DNA of 64,000 nucleotides from the NCBI GenBank assembly GCA_963758025.1, contig CAVWUA010000006.1, positions 124,001-188,000 on the forward strand, written 5' to 3'. Position numbers and translations under genes: made by a program. The DNA is from CAVWUA01 sp963758025 (GTDB lineage Bacteria > Planctomycetota > Planctomycetia > Isosphaerales > Isosphaeraceae). Under the pieces are notes generated by a model. It was not told where the DNA came from. It ran no database searches and saw nothing but the letters and a program-made list of their open reading frames with translations. Within the stretch, counting starts at the first letter, position 1; every line of letters begins with the position of its first letter. Positions 42,812 through 53,300 of this stretch are shown in pieces.

Positions 42812-43378
42812 ATGGCCGAAGCGAACGCCTACCCGGACCAACCGCGTCGGACCGGCTCGCCGGATCAGTCCAGCGGCACCATCGACCGGTCGCGCGTGGC
42901 GTCGCTCTATGCCGAACACGGCAATGAGTTACGTCGATTCGTCCTGGGAGTGGTTCGTGACGCGGATCTGGCCGGAGACGTGATTCAGGCCACCTTCACC
43001 AAGGCCGTCGAGCACGGGCACACGGCGCGGACCGAGACGCTCAAAGGCTGGCTCTTCCGCGTCGCGTATCACGAAGCCCTGACCGTCCGGCGCCGTCAGG
43101 CCTCCCGCGATCAGGCCAACCGACGGCTGGCCGACCTCGGAAAGGATCCCGACGACCGCCCTGAAGACCACCTGATCCGGGACGAGACGATTGATGCGGT
43201 GCGACGGGGCCTGGAGCACCTACCCGCGGAGCAACGGCAGATCGTCCTGGCCCGTATGTACGACGACAAGACCTTCGCCGAGATTGCCCGGGAACTCGGC
43301 GTCCCCCTGGGAACCGTTCTGACCCGGATGCGACTGGCCCTGGATAAACTGCGGCGCTGCCTGCCCGCGGGAGAGTGA
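42812..43378 (+). CDS. RNA polymerase sigma factor, ECF subfamily
   Basis: Intact 188-residue sigma-70 family factor. Region 2 covers about 30-95 (ASLYAEHGNELRRFV, DLAGDVIQATFTKAVEHG, LKGWLFRVAYHEAL) and region 4 covers about 135-185 (LEHLPAEQRQIVLARMYDD, TFAEIARELGVPLGTVLTRM). The N-terminal 25 residues are Pro/Ser-rich and variable. ATG 42812 (GGGAGG about 11 bases upstream) was preferred over an in-frame TTG at 42791. Its stop overlaps a GTG that could begin the next gene, so sigma and its partner are coupled. The downstream genes suggest control of surface or degradative functions; targets unknown. Confidence 0.93.
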   Translation: MAEANAYPDQPRRTGSPDQSSGTIDRSRVASLYAEHGNELRRFVLGVVRDADLAGDVIQATFTKAVEHGHTARTETLKGWLFRVAYHEALTVRRRQASRDQANRRLADLGKDPDDRPEDHLIRDETIDAVRRGLEHLPAEQRQIVLARMYDDKTFAEIARELGVPLGTVLTRMRLALDKLRRCLPAGE

Positions 43379-43383
43379 TTGCA

Positions 43384-44013
43384 ATGTCGTCCGCGAGGGA
43401 GTCCGAACTGCACCTGCTGGCGTTCCGCTACGTCTCCGGCGAGTTGACCGGCGACGAGGCGTCGGCCTTCGAGGACCGCCTGGGCCGCGATCAGACCGCG
43501 CGCGAGGCCGTCGCCGGAGCCGTCGAGCTGATCGGCGCTCTCGGGCAGATCACGCCCGAACCCTCGCACGTATCCACGACCTTGCCCCTGAGGCGTCGCG
43601 CGGTCCGGCTCGCCCCGCTGGCCTGCGGGGCCGCCGCCGCCGCCGCGCTGGCCTTCCTCATCGGCCGCCCCCTCCTGTTCCCGTCGCATCCGGAGAACGC
43701 GCCCGACGCGACCTCTCCCTCCCCAACATCGGACAAGGTCGCCCGGTCGCCGACGATCCTCGAAACCTCTCCCCTGGAGACCGACGCGGCGATCGCCTTG
43801 ACCTGGTCGGGCATTCGTCGGGAACCCGACCCGCAGTGGCTCGACCAGCTCGACGCCTGGAGTGAAATCGGGGAGAGTCCCGTCGCGCCGGAGCCGGAAC
43901 GTGGGATGGAGATCGAGCTCGTGACCGAGCCGCCGGTATCCTCCTGGATGATGGAGGTCGCCTCGCTGGACCTCCCCTCGCCCCCAGAGGCTCCTGAGAC
44001 CCAGGAGAACTGA
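43384..44013 (+). CDS. Probable anti-sigma factor, single membrane segment
   Basis: Intact 209-residue protein. The N-terminus (LLAFRYVSGELTGDEASAFEDRL, then DQTAREAVAGAVELIGAL) has the layout of zinc-free anti-sigma domains that follow ECF genes in planctomycetes. A hydrophobic segment at about 75-95 (LAPLACGAAAAAALAFLIG) crosses the membrane, and the outer part is acidic and Pro-rich (PEPERGMEIELVTEPPVSS). No HxxxCxxC zinc motif is present. Start ATG 43384 has GGGAGAG 8 bases upstream; GTG 43375, overlapping the sigma stop, is an alternative. Inferred role: holds the sigma factor at the membrane until a signal releases it. Confidence 0.7.
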   Translation: MSSARESELHLLAFRYVSGELTGDEASAFEDRLGRDQTAREAVAGAVELIGALGQITPEPSHVSTTLPLRRRAVRLAPLACGAAAAAALAFLIGRPLLFPSHPENAPDATSPSPTSDKVARSPTILETSPLETDAAIALTWSGIRREPDPQWLDQLDAWSEIGESPVAPEPERGMEIELVTEPPVSSWMMEVASLDLPSPPEAPETQEN

Positions 44014-44016
44014 ATC

Positions 44017-44706
44017 GTGCGGCGCGTGTCCTGGATGGGCCTGACCCTGGTTCCGCTCGTGCTGATCGCGGCCCTCGTGCGCGCCGATGGCGAGGGTTCC
44101 CCGAAGCGAGACAACACCAACGCCAAGGACAAGAACAAGAACAAGGCGGCCCTCAAAGCCCCGACCGATCGCGTCAGCCCCGCGCACGAGACGGCCGCCC
44201 TGGCGTTCGTCGGCCAGCATTACCCGGAACTGGCCCGCCTCCTGGAACGGCTCAAACCGATGAACCGCGGTGAGTACGAGAAGGCGATCGGCGAGCTGTA
44301 CCAGGTGACCGAAACCCTGGACCGGCTCAAGAAGCGAGACGAACGCCGTTACGACCTGGCCCTGGCGGCCTGGAAGGCCAAGTCGCGGGTGGAATTCCTC
44401 ACGGCCCAGATGGCGAACGCCCCTAGCGAATCGCTGGAGAGCCAGTTGCGCGAGGCCCTGGAAGACCAGATTGACGTTGATATCCAGCAGAAGACACTCG
44501 ACCGCGAGACGCTGGAAACTCGGCTGCGGAAGACCAAAGAGACGCTGGAACACCTGAAGAACGATCGCCGCAAACTGATTGAGTCCCGTTTGCAGACCCT
44601 GCGGAAGCGTAGTGAACGGGCGAGGCGTGCTCGCGCGAACCGGCCGAAACCCAGACCAAAACCGGAACACGCTGACGACCGAGCCAAAGGAGAAACGAAA
44701 CCATGA
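44017..44706 (+). CDS. Exported charged coiled-coil protein
   Basis: Intact 229-residue protein of no recognised family. A signal sequence (WMGLTLVPLVLIAALVRA) is followed by a Lys/Asn-rich linker (DNTNAKDKNKNKAALK), then a long helical, coiled-coil region (about 65-205: FVGQHYPELARLLERLKPMN, VTETLDRLKKRDERRYDLA, TRLRKTKETLEHLKNDRRK) and an Arg/Pro-rich tail. GTG 44017 starts 4 bases after the previous stop and its stop overlaps the next ATG (ATGA at 44703). It is part of the sigma operon, with conserved coupling, and might be a periplasmic sensor or structural partner of the DUF1549 protein; that is inference. Confidence 0.75.
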   Translation: MRRVSWMGLTLVPLVLIAALVRADGEGSPKRDNTNAKDKNKNKAALKAPTDRVSPAHETAALAFVGQHYPELARLLERLKPMNRGEYEKAIGELYQVTETLDRLKKRDERRYDLALAAWKAKSRVEFLTAQMANAPSESLESQLREALEDQIDVDIQQKTLDRETLETRLRKTKETLEHLKNDRRKLIESRLQTLRKRSERARRARANRPKPRPKPEHADDRAKGETKP

Positions 44707-47194
44707 CGTCACGTCTCACCACGTCCCTTGCAATAATGCTGTCGATGGCGTTCTGCGCCACGGCCCCGCGCGCCGCCGAGCCGGAGGTGATCCGGCCCGC
44801 GAGCGAACGGTATCGCGACCCGGGCACCGCGGAGGTCCCCGACTTCCAGCGGCACATGCTGCCGTTGATGGGCCGGCTCGGCTGCAACACCCGGTCCTGC
44901 CACGGCTCGTTCCAGGGGGCCGGCGGGTTCCGCCTCTCCCTCTTCGGATACGACTTCAAGGCCGACCTCGACGCCCTGAAGGCCAAGGACAGCGGCGCGC
45001 GTTGATCCCGAGGTGCCCGAGCTGAGCAAGATCATCCAGAAGCCGACCCTGGCGATCGCCCACAAGGGCGGCAAACGGATGGACGTCGATAGCTGGCAAT
45101 ACAACATGTTCGTCCGCTGGCTCGAAGACGGGGCCAAGGGGGTCGAGACCCCTTCGCAGATCGAGGCGCTGGAAGTCACCCCGCCGAGATCGTCTTCCAC
45201 GCCGACGGCGAGCAGGTCCCTCTGAAGGTCGTCGCCCACTGGTCCGACGGCTCTCGGGAAGACGTCACCGTCATCACCCGGTTCCGCACCAATGACGAGT
45301 CGATCGCCGAGATCGACGAGAACGGCGTCGTCACCAGCAAGGGGATGGGCGACACCCACGTCATCGCGTTCTACGACAACGGCGTCGCCGCCACGCAGGT
45401 CCTCCGGCCGGTCTCCGAGCAGGTCGGCCCGCGCTATCCCGAGGTCGCCCAGCGCACCGAGATCGACCGGCTGATCGTCACCAAGCTGAAGAAGCTCGGC
45501 ATCGTCCCCTCGGAACTCTGCACCGACGCCGAGTTCCTCCGCCGCCTCAGCCTCGACATGACCGGCACCCTGCCGACCCCCGAGGAGGTCGAGGCGTTTC
45601 TGAACGACGACTCCCCCGATAAGCGTCAACGCAAGATCGACGAGCTGCTCTCACGCCCGACCTACGCCGCATGGTGGACGAACAAGCTCTGCGACATCAC
45701 CGGCAACAACGCCCGCGCAATGAACGGCGACCGCTCGGGCCGGACTACGCCCGCGACTGGTACGACTGGATCTTCCGCCGGGTCGAGAACAACATGCCCT
45801 ATGATGACCTGATGGAAGGCATCATCATGGCGACCAGCCGCGAGCCGGGGCAGAGCTACGAGGATTTCCTCAAGGAACAAGGCTCCTACTACCGCGCCAA
45901 GAACCCGGCCGACTTCTCCGAACGTGAGACGATGCCCTACTTCTGGACCAGGCGCACCGTCAACAAGCCCGAGGAGAAGGCTCTGGCCTTTAGCTATGCC
46001 TTCCTCGGCGTCCGCCTCGAATGCTCGCAGTGCCACAAGCACCCGTTCGACCAGTGGACCCAGGAAGACTTCAACCAGTTCACCGCCTTCTTCCAGCCGA
46101 TCCGCTACGGCGCACCGACCGATGGCGGCAAGGTCTATCGGGAGCTTCAGCAAGAACTCCGGGAGATCAAGGACAATCGCGATCGCCGCAAGCGTGAGGA
46201 GGAGTGGAAGCGGCAAGGGAAGCCCTTCCCCTGGCGCGAGGTCTCCGTTGTCATGCCCCGCAACAACAACCGGGGCAAGAACAACCGCCGGTCCACGAAC
46301 AGCGGCCGGGTCATCGATCCGAAGCTTCTCGGCGGGGAGACGGTGAATCTGGAAGACGTGAAGGACCCGCGTGCTCCCTTGATGGCGTGGCTGCGGAGCA
46401 AGGACAACCCGTACTTCGCCCGCGCGTTCGTCAACCGGGTCTGGGCCAACTACTTCGGCTCGGGGATCGTCAACCCGCCCGACGACATGAACCTGGCGAA
46501 CCCCCCGAGCAACGAAGCCCTGCTGGACTACCTGGTCGAGGGATTCCTCGCGCACGACTTCGACATGAAGTGGCTGCACCGCGAGATCGTCTCCAGCGAC
46601 GCCTACCAGCGAAGCTGGCAGACGAACGCGACGAACCAGCTCGACGAGCGCAACTTCAGCCGGGCGGTCGTCCGTCGGCTTCCGGCCGAGACGATGATCG
46701 ACGCCTACAAGCAGGCGTGCGCCGGCTCGGATGACCTGGCGAAATTCATCACCAACCTCGAGGCGCGGGCCTGCGGCCCCGTGCTGGGTGCGGAGCGTTC
46801 CGGCCGGAACGACTTCACCTCCGAGGTCTTCGGCCGTCCGGTGCGCGAGACCAACTGCGATTGCGCCCGTTCCAACGACCCGAACCTGCTCCAGTTGATC
46901 TACATGCAGAACGACCAGGAGGTCTTCCGGGCCATCGACAACCGGGGCAGCTGGATCGACGAGCAACGCCGGGCCACCCAGAAGAACAAGGGCAAAGGTG
47001 ACGCGAAGGACAAACCCGCCGATGTAGCGTCGCTCGTCAAGGAGGCGTACCTCCGCACGCTCAGCCGACATCCGAACGCGACCGAGGTCGAGATCGCTCA
47101 GGAACACTTCGAGCAGGCGAAGGAGCCGACCGACGCCCTGCGTGACCTGCTCTGGGCCTTGCTCAACACCAAGGAGTTCATGACGAACCATTAA
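44703..47194 (+). CDS. DUF1549/DUF1553 cytochrome-like protein with Ig-like domain, three frame breaks
   Basis: Exported protein of about 830 residues. After a signal peptide comes an N-terminal heme-like segment (GRLGCNTRSCHGSFQG; CxxxxCH), then a BIG2-type Ig-like domain (AEIVFHADGEQVPLKVVAHWSDG, NGVVTSKGMGDTHVIAF), then DUF1549 (IDRLIVTKLKKLGIVPS, FLRRLSLDMTGTLPTPEEV, and ECSQCHKHPFDQWTQED with a second CxxCH), and DUF1553 (NPYFARAFVNRVWANYFGSG, WLHREIVSSDAYQRSW, YLRTLSRHPNATEVE). Frame changes lie near 45000, 45182 and 45732. DUF1549/DUF1553 proteins are widespread in planctomycetes, nearly always followed by a DUF1501 gene as here; they are proposed to act in periplasmic degradation or electron transfer, but no function is proven. 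Confidence 0.9.
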
Positions 47195-47310
47195 TCAGTC
47201 GCCGCTCCGGTCCCGTCGCGTCGACGGGGCCGGATTCCCCTACACGTGTGAGATCAACACTCGGGGATCGTCACCAGAACCGATCCCCCATTGGAGGCAC
47301 GAGATACCAT

Positions 47311-48613
47311 ATGGCCATTCATGACTATTGCGACGGGGTTCGTCGGCGCGATTTCCTCAAGGTGGGCGTGCTGGGCGGCGTCGGCCTGAGCCTCTCCAGC
47401 TATCTGCGGATGGCCGAGGCGGGCGAGGACCCGCACCTCCGGCAAGGCAACCTCGGCGATCTTTATCAATCTCGGCGGCGGTCCAACCCACATGGACACG
47501 TTCGACCTGAAGCCGGACGCCCCCGCCGAATTCCGCGGTGAGTTCAACCCGATCGCAACGAACGTACCGGGCATTGAGATCAGCGAGCACCTGCCGAAGC
47601 TCGCCCAGTGCGCCGACAAGTTCGCGATCCTCCGGGGCGTGAGCCACAGCCTGGCCGCGCACGAGTTCGGTACGAAGTACATGAACACGGGTAACCGCCC
47701 CCTGCCCTCGCTGGTTTTCCCCGGCTACGGCGCGGTGGTGAGCAAGGAGTTGTCCAGCCCGCCCGACCTGCCCCCCTTCGTGGCGATCCCGAACACGCCA
47801 CAGGAGGCCGGTTATCTGGGTGTCGAGTACGCCCCCTTCAGCACGACAAGTGCCCCCCGCGCCGGGCGGCCGTTCACGGTGCGTGGGATCACGCTGGCCG
47901 GCGGCTTGACGGTCGAGGAGATCGAGAAGCGCCGCAACCTGCTAAACCGGCTCGACCGCACGTTCAACGGGTTTGAGAAGCAGAGCGACCTGCTCAACGG
48001 CCTGGATAAGTTCTCGCAGCGGGCCTATGACATCATCAGCTCCCCCCGGTCGCGCCAGGCGTTCGACGTCAGTAAGGAATCGTCAAGCATCACCGAACTG
48101 TTCAACGAGAGCGCGTTTGCGCAGAGCTGCCTGCTGGCCTCCCGGCTGGTGGAATCGGGCGTGCGCTTCGTGAGCGTCTCTAGCGGTGGCTGGGACACGC
48201 ACCAGCAGAACTTCGACCGGCTGAAGTCGAAGCTCCTGCCCGAACTGGACAGCGCCCTCTCCGGTCTCTTCCAGGCGCTCGACCAGAAGGGGCTGCTGGA
48301 GACGACTGCCGTGTTCGTCACGGGCGAGTTCGGCCGCACGCCGAAGATCAACAAGAACGCCGGCCGCGACCACTACCCGCGTGCCATGTTCGTCCTGATG
48401 GGCGGCGGCGGCATGAAGGGGGGCCAGGTCATCGGCGCCAGCGACGAGAAGGCGATGGGACCCGCCTCCGGCTCCGGCATCGCGCCCGACGACATCGCCG
48501 CGTCGTTCTTCCACGCCCTCGGCATCGACCACCACAAGGAATACAAGACCAACACCGGTCGGCCCATGATGGTCGTCCGCAACGGCAACATCATCCCCGA
48601 ATTGTTCGCGTAA
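47311..48613 (+). CDS. DUF1501 family protein, Tat-exported, one frame break
   Basis: Exported protein of about 434 residues from the sulfatase-like/alkaline-phosphatase superfamily. A twin-arginine signal is present (VRRRDFLKVGVLGGVGLSLS). After a frame change near 47436 come IFINLGGGPTHMDTFDLKPD, FAILRGVSHSLAAHEFG, FVSVSSGGWDTHQQNFDRL, VFVTGEFGRTPKINKNAGRD, and the end MMVVRNGNIIPELFA, all standard for DUF1501. ATG 47311 has TTGGAGG about 13 bases upstream. It forms a conserved pair with the preceding DUF1549/DUF1553 gene (116-base gap). A rho-independent terminator follows at once. Confidence 0.93.
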
Positions 48614-48643
48614 TCGTGGCAGTCGCCCCGGCGACAACCAACA

Positions 48644-48690
48644 ACGCACGGTGCCAGGCCCTTTCTGAGAGCCGGGCACCGTGTGTTTTT
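48644..48690 (+). terminator. Rho-independent terminator of the sigma-DUF1549-DUF1501 run
   Basis: Stem ACGCACGGTGCC / GGCACCGTGTGT (9 strict pairs plus extension) with a 19-base loop, followed directly by TTTTT, 30 bases after the DUF1501 stop. Clear intrinsic terminator for plus-strand transcription. Confidence 0.85.
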
Positions 48691-48691
48691 G

Positions 48692-48725
48692 CAGGATGGG
48701 TCAGTGCAGCGAAACCCATTCTACA
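48692..48725. repeat. Single arm of the dispersed palindromic repeat
   Basis: GGATGGGTCAGTGCAGCGAA followed by ACCCATTCTAC resembles one arm (GGGTGGGTGAATGCAGCG...ACCCACC) of the 23949-24020 element. It supplies the stop codon (CTA on plus, 48721-48723) of the minus-strand glpD. Confidence 0.5.
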
Positions 48726-50291
48726 AGATGTAATTTCCCGCTAATTCCTGATACTGTTCCACCTGAGCCGCTTGCCAGGCATCATCGAATCCCAGTTCGG
48801 CGGCGAGAAGTGCCGTGACGCGGGGCGCGGCCTCTCGACTGGCGCGGGCATCGAGCAAGAGGGCGCGGGTCCGCCGGGCCAGGACATCCTCGACGGTGCG
48901 TGCCTGTTCGTGACGGGCCGCCCAGACGACCTCGGCCGCTCGGTATGGCAGCGACGGATGCAAAAGCTCCGCCAGTTCGGCCCGCTCCGCCATCAGGCGT
49001 TCCAGCGCCTCGGCCTCCGCGCCATAGACCGCCAGCGGACCGTCCGGCGGCGCATCGCTCCAGCCGTGCAGCCGGAGGTTCTCCGTCGCGCTGGGCTTGC
49101 CGTAGAGCCCCGCGACGTTCATGGCGCTGTCCACGGCATCGGCCCCCATGCGCCGGTAAGTCGTCCACTTGCCGCCGGTGATCGTGACCAGGCCGGACTC
49201 GGAAACCACCACGGCATGTTCCCGAGAGAGCGCGGAGGTCTTTCCGTGGGCTCCAGGGTCAATCAACGGGCGCAATCCAGCGAACGCGGAGAGTACCTCG
49301 TCATCGCGAGGCTCCCGCCCGAGGTAACGCCCCGTGTGCGACTTGAGAAACGCGAGCTCCGCCTCCAGCGGACGCGGCTCGATTGGCATCGACTCGACCG
49401 GAGTATCGGTCGTTCCCACGAGCACCCGATCGTGCCAGGGGATCGCGAACAGAACGCGGCCGTCGTCGGTCTTCGGCACCATCAAGGCACTCATTCCGGG
49501 CAGGAACGAGCGGTCCAGCACGAGGTGCGCCCCTGGCTTGGCCGGATCATCGGCTTCGCGTTCGGGTCATCCATGCGCCGGATCACGTCCGCGAAAACCC
49601 CAGTGGCATTCACCACGGCGCGGGCCTGAATGAGGAATTCTTCACCTGTCTCGGCATCGTGGGCGGCCACGTCATGGATACGCCCCCTCGTCTTGCACAG
49701 ACCCGTCACCGGCAGATAATTGAGCGCGGTACCTCCCCAGTCGAGAAAGGTCCGCACCAGAGCGACCGCCAGGCGGGAATCATCAAACTGCCCGTCCTGA
49801 TAGACGACCCCGCCGCGCAGGCCGTCATTGACGAGCGTCGGCACGCGGTTCCGGGCCTCCTCACGCGAGATCGTCTCGGCATGTCCGAACCCGTGCCGGC
49901 CAGCCAGCAGGTCGTACACCTTCAGGCCGACCCCGTAGTACGGTACACCCCACCACGAATACGACGGCACGACGAAGTCGAGCGCATGCACCAGATGAGG
50001 CGCGTTGCGGCTCAGAAGCGTCCTTTCGTGCAGGGCCTCGCGCACCAGGCCGATATTCCCCTGGGCCAGGTAGCGCACGCCCCCATGAACGAGCTTCGTG
50101 CTCCGGCTGGAGGTTCCCTTGGCGTAATCGTGTGCCTCCAGCAAGAGCGTGCGAAACCCGCGCGTGGCGGCATCGACAGCCGTGCCCAGGCCGGTCGCCC
50201 CGCCACCGATGACGACGATGTCCCACGTCTCGCCCTTCCGCAAACGATCGAGCAACTCCGAGCGAGACGGAGACACGGATTGCAAAGGCAT
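48721..50291 (-). CDS. glpD: Aerobic glycerol-3-phosphate dehydrogenase, one frame break
   Basis: FAD-dependent membrane-associated dehydrogenase of about 523 residues, oxidising glycerol 3-phosphate to dihydroxyacetone phosphate and passing electrons to quinone. The N-terminal dinucleotide fold is WDIVVIGGGATGLGTAVDAA, followed by GTSSRSTKLVHGGVRYL and VVNATGVFAD. After a frame change near 49535 come MVPKTDDGRVLFAIPWHDRV and LVTITGGKWTTYRRMGADAV, and the GlpD C-terminal domain (VVWAARHEQARTVEDVLARR). ATG 50291 (MPLQSVSP) is a reasonable start; GTG 50330 is an alternative 13 codons upstream. Together with the dihydroxyacetone kinase 5 kb away it points to glycerol use. Confidence 0.93.
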
Positions 50292-50398
50292 TGTGCCGCT
50301 GATGGTCAGTCCCTTCGCTCTCGAATTCACGAATGGCTGATGGCGAAAATCTTCCTTGATTCAACCGTCAAGCATCATTTCTTCAACAACTCTAATTT

Positions 50399-53300
50399 TC
50401 AATCGTCTCCGAGGATCTTCCCCGTCGTGACCCCCAGCAAGGCCGGCACGGCGCGGTCGGCGCCGTCGGCCAGCACGAAGTCAAGGCTCTCGATCTCCAC
50501 GTCGGGACGGGGATTGGCCGCCTTCATGCTGTAGATCGTCGCCTCCTTTCCGCCGAGCGCATCACTGGCAAAACTCCAGGCAATCCGCGCCTCGGGCAAC
50601 GGCTTCGGATCGTCTTGAATCCAGTGCGCGACGCATCGTTCGAGGACCACCGGAATCTCGGCCGTCGTGCCGTCGGCATAGTGCAGCACGTAGCGGGCGA
50701 TGACCGGGAGGGTAAAAGGGTTGTTGCTCGCGCCGATCCGCTCGCGCTCGTGCGGCTGGATCGGCCGGGTGACGTTCGCCGCCTGAAGGAAGAAGAGGAC
50801 GTCGGCCTTGCGTCCGACTTGGATGTTCGTGATTTCCTTCGGCAAGCCAGCCGGAGAATTCCGCGCACCGAGCATGAGGATATCGGGCGCGGGGGCGGTG
50901 GTGAACTCGATCAGGTCATACGTCACGTCGGCGAGTTGCCGCTGTCCGACCTTCAAATCGCGGAGGTCTTGCCCTTTCTGGCCAAACCAGCCGATCCGAC
51001 CACCCGTCTCCTTCATATAATGGTTCGCAGAGCCAACGAGAGGCACCGGCTCGTAACGCAGGTTCACGCCCGGAATCGCCACGCGACGTTGCGAGGCCGA
51101 CCCGACGCTCATGTTCCGCAGGAGCACGCTCAGGATGCGACGCTTCTTGGCGACGTTCTCAGCCGTCTCATTCTCGAAGGAAAAATTGATCTGGTTCAAA
51201 AAGATCCCGCCAAGCGCGGGATCTTCGGAATCGACCGGGAAGGCGACCAGGCCGCCGACGCTATCGAGGAAAACCCCCTTCGGCGACCGGGCACGCAGGA
51301 ATTGCACGTTGTCCAGACCGACAAGCCGCACATCCTTCCGATCTCCCTTCGGCTCACGCCAGGAGTGAATTTTCAGGCTGATCGTCCGAGCCGCCTGGCG
51401 TGGCGGATCGATGGCCACGCGGGTCACGTCGTAGGAGTCGGGCAATTCCGTGTGGATGGCATGGGTTTCGTCGCCGTCGAAGACGATGTCCAGGTCCTTG
51501 ATCGTCCCGTAATTCGCGTTATTCCAGATATTCACCTGAGCGATCGTCTCCGGATGACGCAGATGGAAGAGGATCGGCGTCGCTTCCTGGTTAGGATTCT
51601 CCGGAACGCCGAACTGACGGATATAGCGCCAGCTATCCTCGTTCATCATGTTATTGACGAGGTTGTAAGGATCGCTGTCACTGAACTTTGGCTCATACGC
51701 GAGCAGATCATCGGGAGCGCCGGGAGGCCGGGTGAAGGGAGCGGCGTCGAGGCCGTCGATCACGTGAGAAAATGTCCCACCACTGACCCAGAAACGACCG
51801 AACATAATCTCCTTCGACGTGAACATGGCCAGGTCGCGGTTGCCGAGCGTGGCCGCAAGAGGGAACTGAGGGGCCTCCAGAGTCACGCGCTCGACCCGGA
51901 ACGGACGAATCATGTGATCGGCATCCACAAGCGTATTAAAGGCGTCTATGTCCGACGGTTCCAGACCGTGAAGCATCAGCCAGCCTCCGCCTCGCTGGAA
52001 GGCGGCCAGCCTGCTCTTGTTGCCTTCCAGCGTGGATAACGTATCGGCGTTGGCCTCGAGCATCAGCACGGCGTACCGCTCGGGGTCCAGCCCTTCCAGC
52101 ACGTTCGAAACGGGTTCGACCATCGCTCCGGTGGCCAGCGCCACCTCGCGGAGCGCCGGGTTTCCGGGAGCGAACAGCGCGGCGATGCCTGGCAGCGGCA
52201 CATAACGAGCGTAGTGCTCGATGGCGTTCCGCAGGAGGACGTCGGCCGCGGGGTCGATGCCAAGGTTCGCACCGACACGGAGCTGGCAGAGCAGCATCAC
52301 CCCTTTCCCGGCAGGCACCTCGATCAACGGCGACCAGAGCAGTTCCGCCCCCGCGACCGCCAGGCTGATGGCACCCGCTTCCGGCTTCACGTACAGATTC
52401 TTGTACGTCGGGTGCCCGGCCTTCCAGTCGATGAGGTCTTCCTTGCCAAGATCGCGATAGATCGGCGTGCCCAGGGCTTGAGGGTGGGCGTAGCCCCCTT
52501 GACGGTCGGTGATCGTCAGCGCGGTGGGGAGATTGCGCGCCACCGAGCGGGTTCTCCTGTTCGAGCACGATCACCTTTCCGCCCCGAGCCGCGAAGGCGA
52601 GCAGGGCCGAACCGAACGCATCGCGAGCGGAGAGGCTGTCGGGACCGACGATCAGAAGGCCGTTCGCTATTTTCAAGTCATCAAGAGAATCGATCTTTTG
52701 AAATTTCGCGCCGGCGCGATCCAGAAAGGGACCGACCGTATCCGAGGTGTCGAGCACCAGGATCGGAGAGTCGCTTTCAATCGAGTGAATCCACGGCAGC
52801 ACCGGAACATTGCGAACGTCTTCATACAACTCGGTCCCTTGCCGGGTACGGAGGGTCAAGGTGCCGTCAATTCGCTGATCGGTCCGTGGCGGCTCGATGG
52901 CAAGCGTGATTTCCTTGCCGAACCCGGGCTTGATTTTCAGTGGCAGACTCGCCCCGGCGATGACCTTGCCGTTCACCTCATAGGACCATTCGAGCGTGAC
53001 GATTTCATCACTCAAAGTATCATTCATTACCTTGAACTTGAGTTCGTTCTCGCGACCGCCATACAACCGGCTCGTCTGCTTCCAGGGGACGACGTAGAGG
53101 GGTTGGAAGACCTTGAGGGCGTCGTCGTAGCGGGCGAGGATGTCCCAGGGAAAGAACCCGTTGGCGCCCGTCCATCGGTAGCCGCCGTAAAGCATGCGGA
53201 GATACTTCGCCTTGCCGCGATTGGCGTCGTCGCGGCTGCGATAAGCCTCGTCGCCCAGGACGTACGAGCCGAGCGGAATCTCCGCCGCGAAGGCGCTTTC

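Noticed and set aside
43111..44712. 533-residue minus-strand open frame
   Set aside because: Opposite the sigma, anti-sigma-like and coiled-coil genes, which have ribosome sites, coupling and family features.
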